Source: Novosphingobium sp. (lineage in GTDB: Bacteria > Pseudomonadota > Alphaproteobacteria > Sphingomonadales > Sphingomonadaceae). From it: 64,000 nucleotides of DNA. The translations under genes were made by a program, and so were the position numbers. The stretch spans positions 992,001 to 1,056,000 of the forward strand of contig NZ_JBCNLP010000001.1 in NCBI RefSeq assembly GCF_039595395.1, read 5' to 3'. The notes beneath the pieces are model-generated. The model was not told where the DNA came from. It worked only from the letters and a program-made list of their open reading frames with translations, and did not search any database. This document shows positions 8,667 to 16,821 of the stretch, piece after piece. The first letter of the stretch is position 1; every line of letters begins with the position of its first letter.

Positions 8667-9536
8667 ATGCAAAATGAGGCAATTCTCAAGAGCTATCTCG
8701 CCCGCCTCGGCCTCGGCAAAACGCCTGACCTCGATGTTGCCGGTCTCGATGCCCTGCAGCGCGCGCATCGCCTGTCGATCGGCTTTGCGAATCTCGACGT
8801 GATGCTGAGCCACCCCATCCGCATCGATCTCGACAGCATCGCCGACAAGCTGATCAGCCGTCAGCGCGGCGGCTATTGCTTCGAACACAATGCCCTTTTC
8901 GGTGCCATGCTGGCCGAACTGGGTTTCGCCAACCGGCCTCTGCTCGGCCGCGTCTGGCTGGGCAGCGACTGGCCCGGCGAGCCCGCGACCACCCCGCCCC
9001 AGACCCACACGCTGCGTCTGACCACCATCGCGGGCGCGCCATGGATTGCTGATGCCGGTTTCGGCGGCGCCTATGTGCCACCGTTGCCGCTGTCCGACGG
9101 CGCTCAGGCCGCCACGCCCGATGGTGCGCTGCACCGCCTGCGCCGCGTCGGCGCCGAGGGCGCGGCCACCGGCGAATGGCTGCTGGAGCGTGCCGGACCC
9201 GCCAGCGCCACCGACGGCAGGGCGCAGGCCCACGACGCTTTCCAGCCGCAATACAGCTTCTCTCTGGCCGAGGTCGTGCCGGTTGATCTGGAGCTGTCCA
9301 ACCACTGGACTTTCACCCGCGCGGGGACGCGGTTCACCAGTGGCTGTCTGGTGTCCATCGTGTTGCCGGATGGTTTTGCCTCGCTCAATGGGCGGCGGTT
9401 GAGTGTGCACCACTCCGGGCAGGGGGACGTCAGTGAGGTTGCTTCTGCCGCTGCGTGGCGGGAGGTGCTGGGGGATCTGTTCAGGGTTCAGATCAGCCAG
9501 GAAGAGGCGGAAAGGCTTTTCGATCAAAGGGGGTAA
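8667..9536 (+). CDS. Arylamine N-acetyltransferase
   Basis: A 289-residue acetyl-CoA-dependent enzyme that acetylates arylamines, arylhydrazines or related acceptors. The catalytic triad is visible: Cys71 in RGGYCFEHN, His114 in PQTHTLRL and Asp129 in WIADAGFGG. Length matches bacterial NATs (about 270-290). The start at 8667 is preferred because the family begins a few residues before YLARLG; an ATG at 8634 is also in frame. It is divergent from the SOS-regulated radical SAM gene, but the operator sits closer to that gene. The physiological substrate cannot be read from the sequence. Confidence 0.93.
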   Translation: MQNEAILKSYLARLGLGKTPDLDVAGLDALQRAHRLSIGFANLDVMLSHPIRIDLDSIADKLISRQRGGYCFEHNALFGAMLAELGFANRPLLGRVWLGSDWPGEPATTPPQTHTLRLTTIAGAPWIADAGFGGAYVPPLPLSDGAQAATPDGALHRLRRVGAEGAATGEWLLERAGPASATDGRAQAHDAFQPQYSFSLAEVVPVDLELSNHWTFTRAGTRFTSGCLVSIVLPDGFASLNGRRLSVHHSGQGDVSEVASAAAWREVLGDLFRVQISQEEAERLFDQRG

Positions 9537-9545
9537 GGAGAAGAT

Positions 9546-9802
9546 GCGAGGGGGGAGTCTTTGTGGGTCGCATGTCTCAAGAGACATGCTCCGGGCCCTC
9601 GCGCTCCCATAACGTCTTCCGACGCAAGGGCAGTGGCGCCGAAGCCGGGCGCCCAAGCTCTCCACCTGCACAAAGCAAGGCGCCGCAGGCAGTGAATGTT
9701 ATGCTGTAATCTTTCAAGCCTGCGGCGCGGCAAATAAGCGCAAGGGCGAACCCGATGCGCAACGCAGACATTAACGGGAGCGCGAGGGTGTAACACCCTC
9801 GC
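9546..9802 (-). repeat. Palindromic interspersed element, copy 3
   Basis: Lies between the convergent NAT and moaB stops. It has the expanded B end (nested palindrome at 9570-9589) as in copies 1 and 2, then CATAACGTCTTCCGACG, CAAGGCGCCGCAGGC, GCCTGCGGCGCGGC and an A end GACATTAACGGGAGC closed by GCGAGGGTGT A ACACCCTCGC (9782-9802). It begins 10 bases after the NAT stop. Confidence 0.8.
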
Positions 9803-9823
9803 ATTCTACCTTTCAAACCTTCT

Positions 9824-10363
9824 TCAAACTTCCTTCAACCGAGGCATCAGCTCGATAAAGTTGCAGGGCCGGTTCCGACTGTCCAACTGCTCGTCGAGGA
9901 TACGGTCCCAGCCGTCCTTCACCGCGCCGTTCGATCCGGGCAGGGCGAAGATATAGGTCCCCTCCGCCACCACGGCCATGGCGCGCGACTGCACGGTGGA
10001 GGTGCCGATGGTGGTGTAGCTGATCCAGCGGAACAGCTCGCCGAAGCCGGGGATCTCGCGCCCCGCGAAGGTGGCGATCACATGGGCCAGCGCCTCGGGA
10101 GTCACGTCGCGCCCGGTCAGGCCTGTCCCGCCGGTGGAGATCACGCAATCCACGTCGGGATCGCGCACCAGATCCGCCAGCGTGCCTGCCAGCAGGATCG
10201 CATCCTCGCGCAGGATCGCGCGGGAGGCCAGCTTGTGGCCCTTGCTGGTGATCCGCTCGGCAAGGATATCGCCGGAGGTGTCATTCTCCGCCGTGCGCGT
10301 GTCGGACATGGTCAGCAGAGCGATGTTGATCGGCTTGAAGACCCGCGTCTCGTCAATGGCCAC
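9824..10363 (-). CDS. moaB: Molybdenum cofactor biosynthesis protein B
   Basis: A 179-residue MoaB/Mog-type protein involved in adenylylating molybdopterin. The signature ISTGGTGLTGRDVTPEAL is intact, as is GSTVQ-like GTSTVQSRAMAV and the C-terminal FALPGSNGAVKDGWDRI. The GTG at 10363 begins VAIDETRVFKPINIALLTMS right after the transglycosylase stop and has AGGAA upstream. An in-frame ATG at 10384 would overlap the previous gene by 17 bases. Cotranscription with the upstream transglycosylase gene is likely. Confidence 0.9.
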   Translation of the reverse strand: MAIDETRVFKPINIALLTMSDTRTAENDTSGDILAERITSKGHKLASRAILREDAILLAGTLADLVRDPDVDCVISTGGTGLTGRDVTPEALAHVIATFAGREIPGFGELFRWISYTTIGTSTVQSRAMAVVAEGTYIFALPGSNGAVKDGWDRILDEQLDSRNRPCNFIELMPRLKEV

Positions 10364-10367
10364 GCGC

Positions 10368-12233
10368 TCAGTTCCTGTCCGCAACCTGAGTCACGGGCGC
10401 GGCAGTCGGCCAGTCCTTGGCGGCGACGCGGACGCCCTTGCTGCCCGACAGTTCGGGGAAGGTCGGCCACATGCCCTGCGCCATCACCACGCGGCTTTCC
10501 GAGCCCGCTCCGGCCTGACGCTCATACATCCAGTAGTTGCGCAGCACGGTGGCGACATAGCCGCGCGTTTCCCAATAGGGCACCGATTCCATCCACAGCA
10601 GCGGGTCGCCATTGTCATGGATCTGGGTGTTCCAGCGCGAGACAGGCAGCGGCCCGGCGTTGTAGGCGGCGATCACCTTGGGCAGCAGGCCCTGCGTGGC
10701 CGCGTTCGACTTCAGTGCCTCGAGATGCTCCTGCCCGAAGGCGAGATTGATCTCGGGACGGGTGAGGTCGGTGACATTGCCCGAGACGCCCAGATAGGCG
10801 GCGTGGTCGCGCGCGGCGGCGGGCATGATCTGCATCAGGCCGCGCGCACCAGCACCGCTGACGACATTGGTGCGGAAGGCCGATTCCTGAAGGGTATGCG
10901 CAAACAGCAGCGCCGGATCGACCTTCCAGCCGGTGGCCGGAGTCCATTTGGGCGTGGGATAGCGGCTGGCAGGCGCGGGGCTGCTGTTGCCCGGCGCGTT
11001 ATAGGCCATCCAGAGCTGGGTGCCGGGCAGGCCAAGGTCACGCGCCAGACGCGAGAGTTGCTGATACTGGCCGGGCGCGCCGATGCGGGCCTGATAGCGC
11101 AGCACATCGTCGGCCAGACCATCCTCGCCGACCTCTGCCAGGCCCACGGCGACGCGCACATTGGCGTTGTCGCGCAGGTTCTGCCAGTCGGCGGCGGTGA
11201 AATCAGGCTGGGCATGCGTGCCGGGCATCTTCAGCCCGAGCTGCTCGGCCGCCAGCATGCCATAGAGCGTCTCGTCAGCGCGCGCGGCGGAGCGCAGCGC
11301 TGCGGCGGCCTGCTCGGGCTGGCGGCAGCGCACGAAAGCGCGCGACTGCCAGTAATAGGCGGCGGAGACCATTTCCTGATTGCTGCCCGACTTGGCGGCC
11401 TCGGCAAAGGCGGGGATGGCCTGCTGGCAGGCGCCCTGACGCCATGCGGCCAGCCCTGCGGTCCACCATGCCTCGCCCACCCAGGCGCCGGTGGTGGGGA
11501 AGTTGGCATCCTGCGCGGCGGCGATCGCCTGCGCATAGGCCTCATTGTCCTGATTGTTGATGTAATAGGCCCAGGCGACCTTGTCGCGCCATTCGGCCCG
11601 CGCCTCGGGGCTCAGCGTGGCATCGACGCCATCAAGAAGCTGCTTGGCGCCCGCCGTATCGTTGATCTTGATGCGATCGTTGATGCTGCCGGCAACATTG
11701 GCGGGCATCGAATTGTCCGCCACCGAGCGGGGACGGGTGCGACGCGGGGCGCTGGGCCATGCCACCAGTTGCTGCGCGGAAGGCAGCGCGGGCAGCGCGG
11801 TGCCGCCGCGCTTGGCGGCCAGAGCCTCGATCTGTTCGGCCTCGGGCAGCGAGGTGCCGGTGGCCAGCCACTGGTTCAGCGCGTCGAGTTCGATGCGCGG
11901 GCTGCCGGGGGCGATGTAATATTCGGCGCGCAGCAAATTATGGAGCGGGCCATCGGGGCGGGTCGCCAGCATCTGGCGCAGGGTGGCCCAGTCCTGACGC
12001 TTGAGGGTGGCGAAAGCGTCCTTGTACCAGCTACGCTCATCCTCGGAGAGCAGCTTGGGCACGGCGGAATGCGCGTTGCGGCCCATGAAATATTCGGCGG
12101 CGGCGGAATTGGCGAGCGCCGCATCGGGCGCCAGAGCGGGCAGGGCCGCGCAGGTCAGGGCCATGCAGGTTCGGACCAGGGCCGTGCCCGCATGTTTGCG
12201 CAAGCAGGCGCGCAAGCCAGTATTTCCGGTCAT
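10368..12233 (-). CDS. Soluble lytic murein transglycosylase
   Basis: A 621-residue periplasmic peptidoglycan lytic enzyme. The N terminus has a secretion signal (LVRTCMALTCAALPALAPDA, ending in AALA). The long helical superhelix contains many short repeats (QNAW/WRDKVAWAYYINNQDNEAYA). The C-terminal SLT domain has the catalytic Glu in HTLQESAFRTNVVSGAG, then ARGLMQIMPAAARDHAAYLG and IAAYNAGPLPVSRW. The ATG at 12233 has GCGGGG just upstream; an ATG at 12248 is also possible. The gene overlaps no other, and moaB follows with no gap. Confidence 0.92.
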   Translation of the reverse strand: MTGNTGLRACLRKHAGTALVRTCMALTCAALPALAPDAALANSAAAEYFMGRNAHSAVPKLLSEDERSWYKDAFATLKRQDWATLRQMLATRPDGPLHNLLRAEYYIAPGSPRIELDALNQWLATGTSLPEAEQIEALAAKRGGTALPALPSAQQLVAWPSAPRRTRPRSVADNSMPANVAGSINDRIKINDTAGAKQLLDGVDATLSPEARAEWRDKVAWAYYINNQDNEAYAQAIAAAQDANFPTTGAWVGEAWWTAGLAAWRQGACQQAIPAFAEAAKSGSNQEMVSAAYYWQSRAFVRCRQPEQAAAALRSAARADETLYGMLAAEQLGLKMPGTHAQPDFTAADWQNLRDNANVRVAVGLAEVGEDGLADDVLRYQARIGAPGQYQQLSRLARDLGLPGTQLWMAYNAPGNSSPAPASRYPTPKWTPATGWKVDPALLFAHTLQESAFRTNVVSGAGARGLMQIMPAAARDHAAYLGVSGNVTDLTRPEINLAFGQEHLEALKSNAATQGLLPKVIAAYNAGPLPVSRWNTQIHDNGDPLLWMESVPYWETRGYVATVLRNYWMYERQAGAGSESRVVMAQGMWPTFPELSGSKGVRVAAKDWPTAAPVTQVADRN

Positions 12234-12319
12234 TGAACCCCGCTTCATCCCGACGATGCCTGTCCTTAGCAACGGCCATGCGAGCGTGATCCCATGGACC
12301 CGCGCGACCGGTGTGAATA

Positions 12320-13180
12320 TCATGCCTGCCCGAGCCAGCCGAGCCAGTGGTGCCAGAACACCGCCTTGGCGCGTGGCCGTTCCAGCAAGGTGGTCAGATC
12401 CGGCATGGCCATGATCTGGGCCATACTGGCTGAACCGGGCTGGCCGGATTCGGGCGTCTCTGAGGAAATCCCTGCCTCTTTTTGGTTAACCAAAGGTAAA
12501 ACGGCAGGGCTTTGCGGCAAGTTGTGGCCCAGCAGCGGCAGAATGTTGCCGCCAAACGCAATAATCCGCTGCGGCTGAGCCAGAGCGACATGGTGGCGCA
12601 GCACGGCCCCGAGTCCCTGGGCGTTCAGCGCGCTCCAGTCGGGATGCGGCATATGGCGCGGCAGGGCTGCGGCGAGGCGTAATTGATCCAGTTCCAGCCC
12701 CATCACGCCCAGCATGGCGCGCAGCAGCGCGCCTTGCTGGCCCGAGAGCAGCGATCCGGCGGCGGCATCGCCAGCCTCGGGTTGCGGCACGATCACCATC
12801 AGCGGCGCCTGCGCGGGCCCCTGGGCGGCGATGCGTCCTTCGACATGGCCGCCGTCCAGCGAGGGTTCGGCCAGCCACCATGCGTCGAAGGTGGCGAGAT
12901 CCTGAGGGAAGGTGTTGGGGGCGCCGCCGATGCGCGCTTCCTGCTCGACGGCCTGGGCTTCGGGCGCCTTGGCGGCGGCGATGGCTTCGGCAAAAGCGGC
13001 GGGCAGGGGGGTGGCGGGGCGCAGGGGCTCGGCTGCGGGATCGCGCTTTTCGGCGAGCCAGGTGACGGGCTCATCGGTGAAGAGCGTGTCCACTCCGGAT
13101 TCGCGCCACCAGTCGAGCGCGCCAAAGATCTGGGCACCGAGCGGCGGGGTGGCGGAAAGGGGGGCGGTTTGCATCGTCAT
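12320..13180 (-). CDS. Uracil-DNA-glycosylase-like protein, diverged
   Basis: A 286-residue protein with a low-complexity N-terminal third and a C-terminal half that resembles the family 4/5 uracil-DNA glycosylase fold: APLMVIVPQPEAGDAAAGSL, LLRAMLGVMGL, LRLAAALPRHMPHPDWSALN, LGAVLRHHVALAQPQRIIAF, then GGNILPLLGH. The cysteines that hold the 4Fe-4S cluster in family 4 enzymes are absent, and the usual GEAPG motif reads VPQPEAGD. Glycosylase activity is therefore doubtful; a structural or binding role is possible. Two ATGs at 13174 and 13180 are alternatives. It is divergent from ispE. Confidence 0.6.
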   Translation of the reverse strand: MTMQTAPLSATPPLGAQIFGALDWWRESGVDTLFTDEPVTWLAEKRDPAAEPLRPATPLPAAFAEAIAAAKAPEAQAVEQEARIGGAPNTFPQDLATFDAWWLAEPSLDGGHVEGRIAAQGPAQAPLMVIVPQPEAGDAAAGSLLSGQQGALLRAMLGVMGLELDQLRLAAALPRHMPHPDWSALNAQGLGAVLRHHVALAQPQRIIAFGGNILPLLGHNLPQSPAVLPLVNQKEAGISSETPESGQPGSASMAQIMAMPDLTTLLERPRAKAVFWHHWLGWLGQA

Positions 13181-13281
13181 GATTCTGTCGCAGAGCCTTG
13201 ACGGGGCGCGGCGCAAAACTCAACCCGGCAAACGCCTCAACGCGCTGGACAGCGCCTCAAACGGGAGAGAGCGATGGAACA

Positions 13282-13391
13282 GGCGCCGCAGGCATGAGCA
13301 AATCGCAACGGTCAGCCGGAGCGCAGCGATGGTGAACCACTGCCCTGGCGCCGGGAGACGTCATGGGAGCGCGAGGGGATAATCCCCTCGC
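13282..13391 (+). repeat. Palindromic interspersed element, copy 4 (partial)
   Basis: Only the middle and the B end are recognisable: GGCGCCGCAGGC at 13282, then CCACTGCCCTGGCGCCGGGA, GACGTCATGGGAGC and the closing hairpin GCGAGGGGATAATCCCCTCGC. The A end is missing. The stem pair GGGGAT/ATCCCC differs from other copies on both sides at once. It lies 40 bases before the ispE start, in the divergent gap between the UDG-like gene and ispE. Confidence 0.7.
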
Positions 13392-13430
13392 ATCTTTCTT
13401 TCCCCCTTGCACCCCTTGTTCCTCGAAGCC

Positions 13431-14258
13431 ATGGCTGCGCCCATGACGACACTGACCGAAACCGCCTATGCCAAGATCAACCTTGCCCTGCATGTGCGTG
13501 CGCGCCGTGAGGATGGCTATCACGAGCTGGAGACCTTCTTCGCCTTCGTCGATGCCGGAGACGAGATCGCGGTCACCCAAGCGGACAGCGATTCGCTGAC
13601 GATCACGGGCGAGTTCGCGCCGCTGCTGGCGGGTGAGGACGGCAATCTGGTGCTCGATGCGCTGGCGCTGCTGCCGCGCGCGCAGGGTTGGCATGTCTCG
13701 CTGGACAAGGCGCTGCCGGTGGCGGCGGGGCTGGGCGGGGGCTCGGCGGATGTGGGGGCGGTGTTCCGTCTGGCTCAGCGCACGCATGGCCTGCCCGATG
13801 GCTGGCAGCAGGCCGCCGCCAAGCTGGGCGCCGATGTGCCCGCCTGTGTGGAGAGCGTGGCGATGATCGGGCGGGGCACCGGCACCGATCTGGCCCCGGC
13901 GCCGAGCGATCTGCAGGGCTGCCCGGTGCTGCTGGTCAATCCGCGCGTGCCGCTGCCGACGGGGCCGGTGTTCAAGGCCTGGGACCGCGTCGATCGCGGG
14001 GCGATGCCGGAGGGCAGCGCGCGTGAGGTGGCCTTGCAGGGCCGCAACGATCTGGAGGCGCCGGCGATCTCGATCTGCCCGCCGGTGGCCGATGTGCTGG
14101 CGGCGCTGGGGCGGACGGGGGCTTTCCTGTCGCGCATGTCGGGTTCGGGCGCGACCTGCTTTGCGCTGTTCGACGATGTGGCGGCGCGCGATGCCGCCCG
14201 CGAGGCCATCGCGGCGGAGCAGCCCGGCTGGTGGCAGTTGGCGGGGCTTCTGCGGTGA
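13431..14258 (+). CDS. ispE: 4-diphosphocytidyl-2-C-methyl-D-erythritol kinase
   Basis: A 275-residue GHMP kinase that phosphorylates CDP-methylerythritol in the non-mevalonate isoprenoid pathway. The substrate-binding block AKINLALHVRARREDGYHEL is near the N terminus. The ATP loop PVAAGLGGGSADVGAVF and the C-terminal MSGSGATCFALF are intact. ATG 13431 or 13443 are both plausible; the second starts at MTTLTETAYAKIN. The stop overlaps the next start as GTGA. Confidence 0.93.
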   Translation: MAAPMTTLTETAYAKINLALHVRARREDGYHELETFFAFVDAGDEIAVTQADSDSLTITGEFAPLLAGEDGNLVLDALALLPRAQGWHVSLDKALPVAAGLGGGSADVGAVFRLAQRTHGLPDGWQQAAAKLGADVPACVESVAMIGRGTGTDLAPAPSDLQGCPVLLVNPRVPLPTGPVFKAWDRVDRGAMPEGSAREVALQGRNDLEAPAISICPPVADVLAALGRTGAFLSRMSGSGATCFALFDDVAARDAAREAIAAEQPGWWQLAGLLR

Positions 14259-14992
14259 GCGCAAACCAACCCTGGCGCCTGCTGGGCACGCCGCGCTCGG
14301 GCGGGGTGCTGGTGATCTCCGACCATGCCAGCAACCGTGTGCCCGATGGGGTGACTCTGGGCATCGATCCCTTCTGCATGACCCAGCATGTGGCGATCGA
14401 CATCGGCGTGGCAGGCGTTGCCGCGCATATGGTCGAGCAGGGCGGGGCGGATGCGGCATGGCTGGCGGATGTCAGCCGGCTGGTCTGCGATGTGAACCGC
14501 GAGGAGGATGCGCCCGGTGCCATCCCCGAAACCAGTGACGGTATCCTGATCCCCGGCAATGCGCTGGATGAGCATGGGCGCGGGCAAAGGCTGGCGCTGT
14601 ATCACCGCCCCTATCACACCGCTCTGGCGCAAACGCTGGCGGCGCATGAGCCCGGCCTGATCCTGTCGCTGCACAGCTTCACGCCCTCGCTCTCGACCCG
14701 GCCGGAAGAGGCGCGGCCCTGGCATATCGGCGTGCTCTACAATGATGATGCCCGCGCGCCGCGCCTGGCCCTGCCATGGCTGGAGGCGATCGAGGGCCTG
14801 TGTGTCGGCGACCAGAAGCCCTATTCGGGGCGTCAGCTCAATTACACGATGAACCGCCACGCCGAGGCACGCGGGCGGCTCTATCTGGGGGTGGAGGTGC
14901 GGCAGGACCTTATCGGCGATGCCGCCGGGCAGGCGCTATGGGCCGGGCGTCTTTCGGGCCTGTGCCGCCATATTCTGGAGGTGGCGGGCTGA
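14255..14992 (+). CDS. N-formylglutamate amidohydrolase family protein (1)
   Basis: A 245-residue hydrolase. Conserved features are VLVISDHASNRVPDG near the N terminus (metal-binding His in DHASN), HVAIDIGVAGVA, YHRPYH and LILSLHSFTP. The family includes HutG-type N-formylglutamate deformylases, but no hut genes are nearby, so histidine degradation is not supported. The GTG start overlaps the ispE stop, so it is coupled to ispE. A second family member lies at 39038-40036. Confidence 0.85.
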   Translation: MSANQPWRLLGTPRSGGVLVISDHASNRVPDGVTLGIDPFCMTQHVAIDIGVAGVAAHMVEQGGADAAWLADVSRLVCDVNREEDAPGAIPETSDGILIPGNALDEHGRGQRLALYHRPYHTALAQTLAAHEPGLILSLHSFTPSLSTRPEEARPWHIGVLYNDDARAPRLALPWLEAIEGLCVGDQKPYSGRQLNYTMNRHAEARGRLYLGVEVRQDLIGDAAGQALWAGRLSGLCRHILEVAG

Positions 14993-14999
14993 AGGCCGA

Positions 15000-15188
15000 T
15001 CAGGCGGAGGGCGCGGACATCCCGCTGGACGCGGCGACAAAACCGCTGTTGATCTGATTGCCCAGACCCCTGACGCCGGCGATGATACCGATCGCGATCA
15101 GGGCGGCGATCAGCCCATATTCGATCGCGGTGGCGCCGCGCTGGTCGCGCCACAGGCGCTGCAGGATCGGCTGAGACATGCGAATCAT
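15000..15188 (-). CDS. Flp-type type IVb pilin
   Basis: A 62-residue prepilin. The short basic leader ends at Gly18 before ATAIEYGLIAALIAIGII, the G|XXXXEY site cut by the TadV/CpaA prepilin peptidase, and the hydrophobic segment follows at once. Length is typical of Flp/PilA. No tad/cpa assembly gene is present in this window, so the pilin would depend on machinery encoded elsewhere. ATG at 15188 is used; 15179 is an alternative. It converges with the amidohydrolase gene, 7 bases away. Confidence 0.88.
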   Translation of the reverse strand: MIRMSQPILQRLWRDQRGATAIEYGLIAALIAIGIIAGVRGLGNQINSGFVAASSGMSAPSA

Positions 15189-15362
15189 GGACGTCGGTTT
15201 CCGGCAGAAGAGAGCAGAGGCTCGCACGTATAAGCCCTAAGTCCTGAAATCGGATTAACCACCCTTTACGCAGGTCGGGCGGACTTGACGTGGCGCGGGT
15301 GAAGCGCACAATCCCGCCCGACCCTGCGGCCCTGCCTGCCGCGCCGGCGATGGAGGCCCCGC

Positions 15363-16811
15363 GTGCCGACGTCCTTACAAAATCCCTTGCCCAAGAATCC
15401 TTTGCCCAGCCCCGAACCTCTTCATTTCGGGGCGGATATTCTGACAGCCGCCCAGATGAAGCAGGCCGAACAACTGCTGATCGATGCCGGTTTCGGGGTC
15501 GAGGTGCTGATGGCGCGCGCCGGGCGCGGCGCGGCGGAGTATATCTGGCGCATGGCCGGGCCGCTGCGGATCATCAGCGTGCTGGTGGGGCCGGGGCACA
15601 ATGGCGGCGACGGCTGGGTGATCGCCCGCCATCTGCACGAGCGCGGCGCAAGGGTGCAGGTGGTGATGGCCCATGCTCCCGCCAGCGAGGCCTCGCGGCT
15701 GGCCCGCGCGGCCTTTGAGGGGCATGTGGTCGATTGCCCCGATCATGGCGATCTGCATGGCGATATTCTGGTCGACTGCCTTTACGGCACCGGCCTGTCG
15801 CGGCCTCTGGGGGACCTTGATCTGGATTTGCTGACCGGTCTGGCGGCGGGGCATCGGCGCCGCGTTGCGCTCGATCTGCCCTCGGGCGTGGAGGCGGATC
15901 GGGGCGATGATTTCGGGCATGATCTGCCGCAGTATGATCTCACCATCGCGCTGGGGGCGTGGAAGCGCGCGCATGGGCTGATGCCCGCGGCGGGGCGGAT
16001 GGGCGTGCTGAAACTGGTCGATATCGGTTGCGATCCCGTTGCGGGGGTGGGGCGCATGCTGGAGGGGATCACGCTTGAACCGCCCTTGCCGGGGGCGCAT
16101 AAATATACGCGCGGGTTGCTGGGCGTGGTGGCGGGGGCCATGCCGGGCGCGGCGCTGATGGCTGCGCGCGCTGCCGGTGGAGCGGGCGCGGGCTATGTGC
16201 GCCTGCTGACCGAGGATGCTCTGCCTGCGCCCGCCGATCTGGTGGTGCAAGGGCTGGATGGCTTGGACGACAAGCGCTTGTCCGCCCTGCTGGTCGGCCC
16301 CGGACTGGGGCGCGACAAGGCTGCCGAGTTGGTGCTGAAATCTGTGCTGGCCACGGGCAAGAGGCTGGTGCTGGATGGCGATGCGCTGATGCTGTTGACC
16401 CCCGCCATGGCCAAGGGACAACAGGCGATCCTCACCCCGCATGAGGGCGAGCTGGCCGCGCTGGAAAGCGCCTTCGCGCTCCATGTCAATGGCAGCAAGG
16501 TCAAGCGCGCCAAGGCTTTGGCCGAGGCCAGCGGCATGGTGGTGGTGGCTAAGGGCCCGGACACGGTGATCGCCACGCCCGACGGCACATGGACCATCGC
16601 CCCGCGTGCCTCAAGCTGGCTGAGCGTGGCCGGATCGGGCGATGTGCTGGCCGGGCTGATCGCCAGTCGGCTGGCCGCCGGAGTGTCCGCTTTTGAGGCA
16701 GCCTGCCAGGGCGTATGGCTGCACGGGCGCGCGGCGGGCTTGCTTGGCGGGCCTTTCACGGCCATGGCGCTGGCCGAAGCGGTGCCGAGCGCGGTGCGGG
16801 CTTGCCTGTAA
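15363..16811 (+). CDS. nnr: Bifunctional NAD(P)HX epimerase / ADP-dependent NAD(P)HX dehydratase
   Basis: A 482-residue metabolite-repair enzyme that restores hydrated NADH and NADPH. The N-terminal YjeF domain carries DAGFGVEVLMARAGRGAAEY and VGPGHNGGDGWVIARHLH. The C-terminal ribokinase-like domain has KYTRGLLGVVAGAMPGAALM, LLVGPGLGRD, AILTPHEGELAAL and the ATP site SVAGSGDVLAGLIASRLAAG. A GTG at 15363 has GGAGG seven bases before it. The downstream rRNA methyltransferase starts 10 bases after the stop, so the two form an operon. Confidence 0.92.
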   Translation: MPTSLQNPLPKNPLPSPEPLHFGADILTAAQMKQAEQLLIDAGFGVEVLMARAGRGAAEYIWRMAGPLRIISVLVGPGHNGGDGWVIARHLHERGARVQVVMAHAPASEASRLARAAFEGHVVDCPDHGDLHGDILVDCLYGTGLSRPLGDLDLDLLTGLAAGHRRRVALDLPSGVEADRGDDFGHDLPQYDLTIALGAWKRAHGLMPAAGRMGVLKLVDIGCDPVAGVGRMLEGITLEPPLPGAHKYTRGLLGVVAGAMPGAALMAARAAGGAGAGYVRLLTEDALPAPADLVVQGLDGLDDKRLSALLVGPGLGRDKAAELVLKSVLATGKRLVLDGDALMLLTPAMAKGQQAILTPHEGELAALESAFALHVNGSKVKRAKALAEASGMVVVAKGPDTVIATPDGTWTIAPRASSWLSVAGSGDVLAGLIASRLAAGVSAFEAACQGVWLHGRAAGLLGGPFTAMALAEAVPSAVRACL

Positions 16812-16821
16812 GGAATACCGA

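Noticed and set aside
10071..12236. Very long open frame on the plus strand opposite the lytic transglycosylase gene
   Set aside because: Its sequence is low complexity His/Gly/Arg-rich as expected for an antisense frame of GC-rich DNA; the minus-strand frame has a clear SLT domain.
14255..14992. Histidine utilisation (hutG) gene
   Set aside because: Family membership fits, but no hutH, hutU or hutI is nearby and the gene is coupled to ispE.
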